The notes below the pieces were generated by a model. The model was not told where the DNA came from. It saw only the letters and a list, made by a program, of their open reading frames with translations, and searched no databases. This document shows, in pieces, positions 1 to 9,083 of a DNA stretch of 64,000 nucleotides. Both the position numbers and the translations under genes were made by a program. Source of the DNA: Vicia villosa (lineage: Eukaryota; Streptophyta; Magnoliopsida; Fabales; Fabaceae); NCBI RefSeq assembly GCF_029867415.1, contig NC_081186.1, positions 18,360,930-18,424,929 of the forward strand. The letters are read 5' to 3'. The first letter of the stretch is position 1; each line of letters opens with the position of its first letter.

Positions 1-392
1 AAGCTACTTGAACTTCAAACTCTATGAATCATGCATCATGAATGAAATATGAACATACCATCTCATTTCTGCACACATGAGGATCATTAACCCTCAATCA
101 ATTGCTATTTATCTTGCACATACACGATTTCAGATTGAATCATAGAATTAGGGTTCTTCATGTTCATCAGAAAATTAATGATCTTAGAGTGAAAATAAAT
201 GAAATCAAAGGCCACTATCATGATCCTTGTGAAAAACCGAGCGGAATAGACCCTTTACTTGATCAAAACAACACAGATTTGATGATTTTCAAAAATCAGT
301 TAGGGTTGTGTTCTTGGCGCGTTTTTTGGTTTGAAGAATTCAAATAACTGTTTTAAAATATAATGTATTGAACGCGTATCACAAACAAGCTG

Positions 393-464
393 CACGCGCA
401 GCTCAGTTGGTCCATGTTTTGGTTGGTAAGAGAGAGGGCGTGGGTTCAACACCCCTAGGGACCA
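393..464 (+). other. tRNA-like module in Ogre-1 LTR
   Basis: GCAGCTCAGTTGGT (398-411) resembles a pol III A box and GGGTTCAACACCC (442-454) a B box, ~45 bp apart, ending GGGACCA. The T-arm pairs only partly and no clean anticodon arm is seen, so this is a tRNA-derived or tRNA-mimic sequence and not a functional tRNA gene. It lies on the sense strand of the element; the 3' LTR copy is 41476-41547. Confidence 0.6.
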
Positions 465-1539
465 AAAACATTTTTTTAACAACTATTTTTCTTTCATTTT
501 CTTTTACAACTTCATTTAATTATTTAACACATCAAATTAATTCATTTTTCATTCATTTTTTACACACTTCTTGTTTAACACATATATTTTAAGAATATCA
601 AAAAAAAATCATCAAAAAAATATTTATTTGATACATTTTTAAATAGGTTTAAAATGACTTATTTTTAAGTATTTTTAATACTTTTAAATATTATTTTTCA
701 TTTGATTTTCAAACTTAATCACTTGTAAATATTTTTTGAGCAAACCCTGATCATTTAAGTGTTAATTGAAGATAATCTTTTTGTTTATCTTGATTAATTT
801 GACTCCTTTCAAAATTCAAACCGATTTAAAACAAACGATCGCGATTCTTTTCAAAGACAATAAACCATTTCTTTTTGAAACTATTGATTAAATCTTTTTA
901 ATTGATCAATTGATTTTCGAAACGATGTGGGGCCTCTTGAATATTAGAGAGTATAAGACCCACTCCTTTTTTCCTTTTTTACAATTTTTCTTTATACAGA
1001 AAACTCTTTCAAAAAAACAAAAACTTTCAAACAGTTTTTCAAACGACGCGTCTGTAAATAAAACAATCAACCATGTTTTTGTAAATATACCATGGGCCTC
1101 CATGTAGGTATAAGTCCCAAGCCCCTTTTGTACATACCCATTCCTGTACAAGAAATTAGGTATTTCATTGTACACACACTTTTGTACATATCTCGATCAA
1201 TTAAAAACTCCAAAAAATACAAAAAAAACAAAAATGAAGGTTTCTTTAAATCTTCCCAAAAATATCATGGGCCTCCATGTAGGTATAAGTCCCAAGCCCC
1301 TTGTAAATACCTGTTTACATAGCTGTGAATAAACTCAAATGGACTTCTCCCCGAGTGTGAGTCTCGAGCCTTGTGTATACAAATGGATCATGCTTACAGG
1401 TATATTTCCTTCATAAACTCCATTATATACACACACTCTGTCATATATATATAATTGTTCATACCTGTTCATGTTTGTTCATACTTGTTCATGTTTGTTC
1501 ATATGTGTGATATGTGTGCTTGTTCAACTTAGTACAACA

Positions 1540-1815
1540 CTAGGTTCCCCATAGCCTCCTATTGGGCTTCGTGCAAAGAATCTCCCTAGTTTAGGTTAGG
1601 ACATAGAGTATGGTTTCCCGGTGAAATCACTCTAAGAGCTCAAACCAACTATACCACGCCTCCCCTTGGGCTTTGTACAAACGAGTGTCCCTCCCATAGC
1701 CTCCTCTTGAGCTTACAATGCAAGGACCCTCGATAGTCCCTCCCATAGCCTCCTCTTGGGCTTACAATGCAAGGACCCTCGGATAGCCTCCTCTTGGGCT
1801 TCGTACAAGGACCCA
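1540..1815 (+). repeat. short tandem repeat in Ogre-1 LTR
   Basis: Imperfect repeats built on CATAGCCTCCTCTTGGGCTT followed by TACAATGCAAGGACCCTCG. Four to five copies are visible, with the same set at about 42630-42900 in the 3' LTR. No coding potential or obvious secondary structure. Confidence 0.75.
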
Positions 1816-1924
1816 CGAGCTTCTTATAAGCATCCCCAATATCCAAATCAAATACCCTAGGAGATTAGACATTTTTCATCTCTATGATAGGAGCATCTCA
1901 TCTATATCATCACAAACAATCAAT

Positions 1925-2160
1925 CAATCAAACTTTTTGCCACAAGGCTGGCTAATCAATCAAACTTTTTCTTGCCACAAGGCTGGCTAATCAATCAAAC
2001 CGTTTTGCCACCGTACTGGCTGATTAATCAAAGTTTTTGTCACAAGGCTGACTTCATTGAAACTTTTGCCACAAGGCTGGTTGATTAATCAAAGTTTTTG
2101 TCACAAGGCTGACTTCATTGAAACTTTTGCCACAAGGCTGGTTAAACAACCAAAACATCT
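1925..2160 (+). repeat. hairpin repeat array in Ogre-1 LTR
   Basis: Seven units each carry a short inverted repeat around the loop ACAAGGCT: GCC...GGC in several units, GTC...GAC in others, and one GCCACCGTACTGGC. The arms change together between units. Units are spaced by AT-rich text such as TAATCAATCAAACTTTTT. The 3' LTR copy is 43010-43240. The same loop recurs in the 3' UTR array near 38338. Confidence 0.7.
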
Positions 2161-2830
2161 TTATCATTCTAAGCACCCTAAGTGGCATGGCCCCGGGCTT
2201 ATAATGAAAAGATTTTCAAACGAAAAACAAACAGATGTATGTGATGATATAGATTAGATACATCGAACATTTAGATGACATTTGTCTCTTATCCTTTGCT
2301 TCCACTAGCATAAGTGGGAACTACGATTGCTCTGACTTTCTCAACATCCCTTTGAGAATACGTAGGCACAAGGTCGTATCCTTGGCGAGCAAAACTTCTC
2401 CCTCAAACCACTCAAACCTTAGCACCCGTAGACCCCGAGCTACAGATGCTCTGATTCCCTCTAGGGGATATGTATGCAGAGGATCGCGATGATCTTTGCG
2501 AGCATAATCAAACAAACACCTTAGGTCCCACCTATTTCACAAGAACCTCTCAATAACATGGAATGAAAACAAAGCAAAGAAACCTATAGAGTACTATAGA
2601 TACGTTGGGTGCTAATACCTTCCCTTCGTATAACCAACCCTCTTACCAAAGATCTCTCTCCCACTTTTAGGTTATTGCAGCTTTTTTCCTTTTCCTCCTT
2701 TGGAAATAATAAAAAGTTTGGTCGGAACAAAAGAAAAATCATTTTTTGAGCACTCGAGCCCAAAGAAGGCATCAGGTGTCTCATCCACAAAAAAGAGGAA
2801 CAAAACGATTTTTCGCCCGTGACAGAAAAA

Positions 2831-2848
2831 TGGCGACTTCACTAGGGA
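2831..2848 (+). other. Ogre-1 primer binding site
   Basis: TGGCGACTTCACTAGGGA lies 6 nt after the 5' LTR end. It is a degenerate form of the TGGCGACTCTGCTGGGGA seen after the LTRs of A and C. Ogre elements are known to prime from tRNA-Arg; this assignment is by family, since I cannot align tRNAs here. Confidence 0.8.
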
Positions 2849-3656
2849 CCATCTTTTTATTGTTTCCAAAGGAAGGGTTAATTCTATTTGCTTTATTTTT
2901 TTATTTCTTTTTTTGTTATATGTGTGGTTCTGGTTCTGTTACTTGCGTGATTCTGTTACAAGTGATACATTATGGACAAATCCTAACCCGGATTAAGTAC
3001 ACATAAGAAATTAGGTGGAGGGTATAGTCATGTGCTGGCGCACGTGAGAATCCTTCCGCTCAGTGGAGGTTCCTTGTTGGTAATATATGTTTAGCATGTT
3101 TCGTAGCGAAGACATTATTACTTTCATTGAACTGTAGAAGCTGAGTTGGCCGTAGAACCCCAACCCATCCTGGCCTTATTAGGTTGTGGTGCAGAAACTA
3201 TTCAGGTGAAGACTTGGATTAGTTGTCATGCGGAGAACCACACTCAGACGAGTTTTTCTTGAGAATATTGCTGGCTCATGAGTTTAATTGTGGAAAGCCG
3301 GTAATATCCGAAAGAAAAATGTAGACTCTGACGTATCAGTAGAACATGTTGTGCAGGTGATTAACTAGAACTATCCCATTTTTGGTTCTCTGACCTCATG
3401 CTCGTGACTTTGGACCTTTGAACCTATGCGTTACCATGTTTGCGTTACCATGTTTGTGTACCATGTTTGTAGTACCATGTTAGTGTTACCATGTTTGAAC
3501 TACCATGTTTGCTTTACCACGTTTGAATATGTGGCATCCATGCATCCATGCATTCATACATCCATTAAAAAACCCATCTTTTTCCATAAAAAAAAAACAT
3601 GATTTTTCCAAAAAAAATTTAGAGAATTTTCTTTGCAAACATTATAGGATTAAGTT
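2849..3656 (+). other. Ogre-1 5' leader with repeated upstream ATGs
   Basis: Non-coding leader between PBS and ORF1. Its last part (about 3421-3530) is a run of seven degenerate TACCATGTTTG repeats, each with an ATG in a fair context (ACCATG), followed by a CATCCATGCATC stretch. These upstream ATGs precede ORF1 and could reduce or gate its translation. No gene is seen in the rest. Confidence 0.65.
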
Positions 3657-4385
3657 ATGGAAAAAAGGTATACCAAAAAGTACGGTTTCAAAGCGCCTGA
3701 TGTAGAAAGACTGATAGAGTTAGCATCTTCTGTACAAGATCCTTCTAATTTTAGGAAAAGTTATGGAAAGCTTTTGCCTATTTTGAACACTCATGTTGAT
3801 GAAGGACTTCTCAAAACTCTGGTTCAGTTCTATGATCCCGTCTACCGGTGTTTCACCTTTCCAGACTACCAGTTGGTACCAACCTTGGAAGAATATGCCA
3901 ATCTTTTGGGTATTCCTGTGTCTGACAAAATACCTTTCAATGGTTTGGAAGCCATTCCTAAGTCACACGTCATTGCAGCAAGTATCCACATGAAAAACTC
4001 TGAAGTAGAGAGTAATTGGACTACCAAAGGAAACCTCCCGGGTTTAACTTCACACTTCCTAATAAAGAAAGCCTTTGATTTCATCGAAACTGGTAGCATG
4101 ATAGCTTTTGAAGCTATACTAGCCTTGCTCATCTATGGGTTGGTTCTATTTCCCAATGTCGACAACTTTGTTGATATCAATGCCATAAAGATCTTTCTGT
4201 ACATCAAAGAAAGCAAGAAAAATCTGGAAGGCTCGACAAGCAACGCTCCGACTCCTGATGATTGGAAGAATGTTGTTGACAATCTGAGGACTGAAAAGGC
4301 CGAATTGAAAGCTCACTATGGGAAAGAAATCATGAAGCTCAAGCTGCACAATGCATTTGGTTCTTCGTCTGATGAAGATGCTTAG
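3657..4385 (+). CDS. Ogre ORF1 protein (extra ORF before gag), apparently internally shortened
   Basis: An open frame of 242 codons from ATG (ATGGAAAAAAGG) to TAG. Ogre elements carry an ORF1 of unknown function upstream of gag. The N-terminal ~180 residues have the look of the plant-mobile-domain/DUF7745-type proteins common in legumes (motif FTFPDYQLVPTLEEY near residue 63), which I recognise by eye only. The C-terminal ~60 residues are a charged segment ending SSDEDA. The change from a globular part ending KIFLYIKES to this tail is abrupt, and the protein is shorter than I would expect of the family, so an in-frame internal deletion is likely. It lies 327 bp before gag in the same direction. 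Confidence 0.8.
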   Translation: MEKRYTKKYGFKAPDVERLIELASSVQDPSNFRKSYGKLLPILNTHVDEGLLKTLVQFYDPVYRCFTFPDYQLVPTLEEYANLLGIPVSDKIPFNGLEAIPKSHVIAASIHMKNSEVESNWTTKGNLPGLTSHFLIKKAFDFIETGSMIAFEAILALLIYGLVLFPNVDNFVDINAIKIFLYIKESKKNLEGSTSNAPTPDDWKNVVDNLRTEKAELKAHYGKEIMKLKLHNAFGSSSDEDA

Positions 4386-4712
4386 GATTTGTTTAGCTTT
4401 TTATTTATCATTTGCTTTTGTAAGGAGCTACGCTCCAATGTTGTAACATTTCCCATTATTGCAATAAAAAAAAATGAATGAATAAAAGATTTGTTTGTGT
4501 TCAAATGTTTGCAAGAAAATAATCTTTAAAATATTTGGAAAAATCATAAATTTCTTTTTGCATACATCATTCTGCATATCGAGTCTGTTGTATAGAGTCT
4601 CATCTTTTCGATCTTTCTCCAATAGATCGTCAAGCTGTCGCGTCTCAAAGTTTCTCGACCGCGTTCGCAATCAGATCACAGATACAATACTCGTTCAAGC
4701 AGAAGAAGAGTA
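4386..4712 (+). other. ORF1-gag spacer
   Basis: AT-rich, non-coding. It has a possible cleavage/polyadenylation-like AATAAA context after ORF1 (TTGCAATAAAAAA near 4460) and a pyrimidine-rich stretch before gag. Nothing else is recognisable. Confidence 0.6.
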
Positions 4713-7700
4713 ATGGAACACTCTGAACAAGAGAATATTGAGCTCCGTGGTACAGTGACCACCCTTCAGGAAAAGTTGGAAAGTCTCACTACTCTGGTTG
4801 ACTCCTTAATGGCCGCACAGAATCAGCCGCCGCCACCCAACAGCCAAGCGACAGTAACATCTGAAGTCACTACTCCGGTTTCTACAGTTGCATTCGGCAT
4901 TCCATCTTTCTCCATGCCGGAAGGTTGGGGCCCGCCTTTCAGCTTTGGTACAGGTTTCCGCCATAATGTTTCTGGGGTTCAAACAGCTACAACTGAAGCG
5001 CCTGCTGCACAGGGTTCGGCGTTTATTCCACATTCAGGGGTAACTTTTTCTCAAGTCACTATGGCACTTTCTCAACCCACTATGACAGTTCCGACCCCTA
5101 CGGTTCACACTGTTCCTTATGATGGCAATGAGATTTATCATGATCAAGGTGATAGCACAAATCCGCGTAATCTTGTGGAAGATCTCCAAGAACAGCTCAA
5201 CAAGATTCAATTGGAAGTCAAAGCTATTCGTGGCAAAGATTTGTTTGGAAAGAATGCCCAGGAGCTATGTTTGGTTCCTAGTGTACAAATACCGGCTAAG
5301 TTCAAGGTCCCTGACTTTGAGAAGTACAAAGGTAGTTCTTGTCCACAAAGTCATCTTGTGATGTATGCCAGGAAGATGTCTACTTATGCAGATAATCATC
5401 AGTTGCTCATCCATTACTTTCAAGACAGTTTGACTGGTGCCGCACTGAAGTGGTACACAGGCTTGGATAGCACTAATATTCGAACATTCAATGACCTAGG
5501 TGAGGCCTTTGTCCGACAATACAAGTATAACTCGGATATGGCTCCGGACAGAGATCAGCTTCGATCCATGGCTCAGAAAGACCATGAAGCTTTCAAAGAG
5601 TATGCCCAACGATGGAGAGAAACTGCTGCTAAGATTAATCCACCGTTAAAAGAGAAAGAGATGACAAAGATCTTTTTGAATACTCTCAGTCCGTTTTATT
5701 ATGAACGCATGATTGCTAGTGCTCTAAGTGATTTCACCGAAATGGTAAACATGGGGATGCGTTTAGAAGAAGGAGTCCGAACCGGACGTCTAACTAAAGA
5801 AGGTGGATCTTCAAGCGAAACCAAAAAGTTCGGAAGCGGTTTCCCAAAGAAGAAGGAACAAAGTGTTGACATGGTATCCCAAGGGAGGCCAAGAGGAAAT
5901 GTCAATCGTCAACAACAGGTAGCTGCTATTGCACCAGCCGTTAATACCGCACCGAATCCGGGGTTTACTCCGCAGTTTCAACAACAACAGCCTCGACCAC
6001 AGGCTCAGCAGTTTAACAATAATCAGAATCGTGTACAAAGAGCTCCACAGTTCGATCCGATTCCAATGACGTACACAGAATTGTACCCTGCTTTGATTGA
6101 AAAAGGTCTCGTTCAAACTAGAGCACCACCACCAGTACCTGAGAAACTCCCATGGTGGTACAAAGCTGAGGTCTCATGCCCTTATCATCAAGGAGCACCT
6201 GGCCATGATCTTGAGCATTGCATAGCTTTGAAATATGAAGTTCAGAGGTTGGTTAGATCTAATCTCCTCTCTTTCAGAAATTTGAATCCTAATGTGCAAG
6301 CAAATCCGCTGCCCAATCATGGAGGGCATGTTGTAAACATGGTGTATGGATGTCCTGGTCCGTACCGAGTCTATAATATCAATTTCTCAAGAGCCGAGTT
6401 GGTACAAATGCACGCCACTCTCTGTCGAGGGCCGAGTTTTCGCCAGCATCACTATGGTTCCTGTAGCATATGTTGTGTAGATCCTCACGGATGTTCGATT
6501 GTGAGAAGAGATCTCCAAGTACTGTTGGATAATGGTACTATTCAGATCTACCGAAATAGGGATGAAAATGAAGTTAACATGATAGGATGTTATCCGCATG
6601 AGCTTTTAGTCTCAGATATCAACTCGGAAATGCCTAAAGTTAACGTCATCGTTCCTCATTTCAACATGCCTGAGCGCATGGAAGTTACCTACAACAAGCC
6701 AAGGGTTCCTGTTACTCCTTTGATCATTTGTCTACCTGGACCTGTTCCTTATGACTCTGACAAGGCAGTTCCATACAACTACAATGCTACAATGATAAAG
6801 GATGGACAAGAAGTTCCTTTACCTACTCTTTCATCTGTCGTGAATATAGCCGATGTGAGTCGAGTAACAAGAAGTGGACGTGTGTATACTCCACTACCTC
6901 CGAAGCAGCCTGTTGCTCCTGCTACCGGACAAAATCCTGTGAATACACCAGTAGGGAATCCTGAGGAAACTCCTGTTAGTAATACAAACACTGATGTTGG
7001 TCAATCCAGTGGAACCAATGTCAATCCTGACTTTGATGAAATTTTGAAACTTATCAAAAGAAGTGAATACAAGATTGTGGATCAGCTTATGCAGACTCCT
7101 TCGAAGATCTCGATACTTTCATTGGTTTTAAACTCAGAAGCCCACAGGGAAGCCCTAATGAAAGTTTTGGATCAGGCTTTTGTAGATCATGATGTGACGG
7201 TTGATCACTTTGATGGGATAATAGCCAACATAACAGCTTGTAACAATTTAAGCTTCTGTGATGAAGAACTCCCTGAGGAGGGTAAAAATCACAATCTTGC
7301 TTTGCACATTTCTATGAACTGTCAATCCGACTCTTTGTCCAATGTGTTGGTAGACACTGGATCTTCCTTGAATGTTATGCCAAAGACGACTCTTGCTCGC
7401 TTGTCTTACCAAGGAATGCCTATGAAGTTCAGTGGTGTAGTAGTCAAAGCATTTGATGGATCGCGAAAATCTGTTATCGGAGAAGTCAACCTTCCCATGA
7501 CAATTGGTCCACATACATTCCAAATCACCTTCCAGGTCATGGACATTCAAGCTGCTTATAGCTGCCTGTTAGGACGACCATGGATCCATGAAGCAGGGGC
7601 AGTAACTTCTACGCTCCATCAAAAGTTAAAATTTGTAACAAATGGAAAGTTGGTAACAATAAGTGGAGAACAAGCCTTGATGGTGAGCCATTTATCCAAT

Positions 7701-8732
7701 TTCTCTTTCATCAGTGCTGATGATGTGGAAGGAACTCAGTTCCAAGGTCTCTCTTTAGAAGACGAATCTTCCAAAAAGAAAGCATCGATCTCTTCTTACA
7801 AAGAGGCGGTGAAAGTAGTGAAAGATGGAACTACCACTGGCTGGGGGCAAGTTGTGATCCCTACCAAGAATGAAACTAGAGCAGGTCTCGGATGTTCACC
7901 AACATTCTCAAACTGCACCAAGAAGGATGAAACCCTTCGACCGATCAAAGAAACATTCATTAGTGGAGGATTCCTTAACCCAATTCCTCAAGAGGTTAAT
8001 GTCCTTATCGAAGAATGCATTGAAGAAGGTCTACCTGATCCTGAAGAAGAATGGAAATGTTATCTCAATGACTCGGGATACATATCTCAGGAAGAACCAT
8101 ATCCTCCTTCAGAGAAAACAAGTGCTAAAGAAATTCCGCCTATCCCTGCAGAAATCTGGGACACCTTGGGACAACCAAGTGGAAAATTTGATTACATGGT
8201 GAAATATACTGCGCCTGAAAGTTCAAAGATTTCCATGGAAGATATCCAACCAACTGGATGGGGAGATTCCTTTGAATATAATAGTCAACCAGAAGAGGCT
8301 TACCAATACTGTCAATTTTCTCAGCTGCCTGAAATTACTGACTTCAATGCATCTACCAAGATTAACAATCCTGAAGATGGTTATTATCACATAAATGCCA
8401 TTTTTGAAGATGAAGGGGAAGATTGTCCCGCAGTTGACTCGGAAAGTGTCGCTGACAATGAGTCTCTTCATCCTGAAGACTGGGAAGAACACCCTGAAAA
8501 TTCTGAAGATTGTGACTCGTCTTATGCTCTTCAAGAAGTAGAAGAAGACCGTTTCAACTCTACAAAGAACAAGGGTGACAAACCAGGACCTTCAAATCCT
8601 GCTCGACCAGCGGTCAATGTCAATACTGAAGATAATTCTGAGGAGAATTTTCCTGAATACATAATACACAGAGGAGTTCGTTGCTACTGGAAGGCTGTCG
8701 ACGTTCCGAATGTTGTTCGCCGCTCAAAGTAA
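4713..8732 (+). CDS. gag-pro: Ogre Gag-protease (first exon of gag-pol polyprotein)
   Basis: 1339 codons from ATG 4713. The N-terminus is coiled-coil-like and P/Q-rich. The Retrotrans_gag domain covers about residues 195-360 and contains HYFQDSLTGAALKWY. A zinc-knuckle-like CPYHQGAPGHDLEHC starts near residue 488. A retropepsin-type aspartic protease has DTGSS at residues 881-885 and LLGRPWIH near 951. A G-patch-like GWGQ...AGLG segment lies near 1040-1060, and an acidic tail follows. It encodes the capsid and the processing enzyme of cytoplasmic virus-like particles. The TAA at 8730-8732 overlaps a GT splice donor; removal of 8729-9083 fuses it in frame with RT. The frame is intact, and protease and gag look functional. 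Confidence 0.95.
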   Translation: MEHSEQENIELRGTVTTLQEKLESLTTLVDSLMAAQNQPPPPNSQATVTSEVTTPVSTVAFGIPSFSMPEGWGPPFSFGTGFRHNVSGVQTATTEAPAAQGSAFIPHSGVTFSQVTMALSQPTMTVPTPTVHTVPYDGNEIYHDQGDSTNPRNLVEDLQEQLNKIQLEVKAIRGKDLFGKNAQELCLVPSVQIPAKFKVPDFEKYKGSSCPQSHLVMYARKMSTYADNHQLLIHYFQDSLTGAALKWYTGLDSTNIRTFNDLGEAFVRQYKYNSDMAPDRDQLRSMAQKDHEAFKEYAQRWRETAAKINPPLKEKEMTKIFLNTLSPFYYERMIASALSDFTEMVNMGMRLEEGVRTGRLTKEGGSSSETKKFGSGFPKKKEQSVDMVSQGRPRGNVNRQQQVAAIAPAVNTAPNPGFTPQFQQQQPRPQAQQFNNNQNRVQRAPQFDPIPMTYTELYPALIEKGLVQTRAPPPVPEKLPWWYKAEVSCPYHQGAPGHDLEHCIALKYEVQRLVRSNLLSFRNLNPNVQANPLPNHGGHVVNMVYGCPGPYRVYNINFSRAELVQMHATLCRGPSFRQHHYGSCSICCVDPHGCSIVRRDLQVLLDNGTIQIYRNRDENEVNMIGCYPHELLVSDINSEMPKVNVIVPHFNMPERMEVTYNKPRVPVTPLIICLPGPVPYDSDKAVPYNYNATMIKDGQEVPLPTLSSVVNIADVSRVTRSGRVYTPLPPKQPVAPATGQNPVNTPVGNPEETPVSNTNTDVGQSSGTNVNPDFDEILKLIKRSEYKIVDQLMQTPSKISILSLVLNSEAHREALMKVLDQAFVDHDVTVDHFDGIIANITACNNLSFCDEELPEEGKNHNLALHISMNCQSDSLSNVLVDTGSSLNVMPKTTLARLSYQGMPMKFSGVVVKAFDGSRKSVIGEVNLPMTIGPHTFQITFQVMDIQAAYSCLLGRPWIHEAGAVTSTLHQKLKFVTNGKLVTISGEQALMVSHLSNFSFISADDVEGTQFQGLSLEDESSKKKASISSYKEAVKVVKDGTTTGWGQVVIPTKNETRAGLGCSPTFSNCTKKDETLRPIKETFISGGFLNPIPQEVNVLIEECIEEGLPDPEEEWKCYLNDSGYISQEEPYPPSEKTSAKEIPPIPAEIWDTLGQPSGKFDYMVKYTAPESSKISMEDIQPTGWGDSFEYNSQPEEAYQYCQFSQLPEITDFNASTKINNPEDGYYHINAIFEDEGEDCPAVDSESVADNESLHPEDWEEHPENSEDCDSSYALQEVEEDRFNSTKNKGDKPGPSNPARPAVNVNTEDNSEENFPEYIIHRGVRCYWKAVDVPNVVRRSK

Positions 8733-9083
8733 TCACCTCGCTGTTATTTTGACCTCCTGCCTTGCCCAAAGCAGAGAGATGTTTTATAGGGCTTTGCTTT
8801 TAAATGTTCCGCCCAAATAATTTTGTGTATAGGGCTTTGTTTAAAAAGTTTCCCTCTTTGTCCTGCCCAAGACAAATGAGTTTGTGTTTAGGGCTTTGTT
8901 TAAAAAATGAATCATAAATAAAGCGTCATTTTGAATTCCCTACATTATGTGTTTTTATTTTTTGTCTTTTCTGGAAATGGTAATCCTAAAAAACCAAAAT
9001 AAAAGAAAAAACTTTTTCAAAAAAATCTGCATACACTCTTGCATTCATAAATTTTCTGAAATAAATATAAATCACATGTACAG
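8729..9083 (+). other. Ogre-1 intron between protease and reverse transcriptase
   Basis: Predicted 355-bp intron. The donor is AA|GTAATC at 8729, the acceptor ACATGTACAG| ends at 9083, and a T-rich interior lies between. Splicing joins TCA AA to A TTT ACT, giving an in-frame Ser-Lys-Phe junction and removing the TAA at 8730. Ogre elements are known to have a partly spliced intron at this place. Unspliced RNA makes Gag-Pro only, spliced RNA the full polyprotein. The exact sites are my inference. Confidence 0.8.

Larger units (their letters stand above)
1..2824 (+). repeat. Ogre-1 5' LTR, right-hand 2.8 kb (R/U5)
   Basis: Aligns nearly base for base with 41083-43912, with a few small indels. 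It ends ...CCCGTGACA and is followed by the PBS. The promoter part of this copy is outside the window; in the 3' copy the TATA box is at 40519. Contents, none protein coding: a tRNA-like stretch (393-464), AT-rich DNA (465-900), a duplicated ~45-bp block containing GGGCCTCCATGTAGGTATAA (1091-1120 and 1269-1300), a repeat around TAGCCTCCTCTTGGGCTT (1550-1810), and a hairpin repeat (1925-2160). Short open frames here are chance. Confidence 0.93.

Noticed and set aside
393..464. Functional tRNA gene
   Set aside because: The stems are too poorly paired and there is no clear anticodon arm; kept only as a tRNA-like module.
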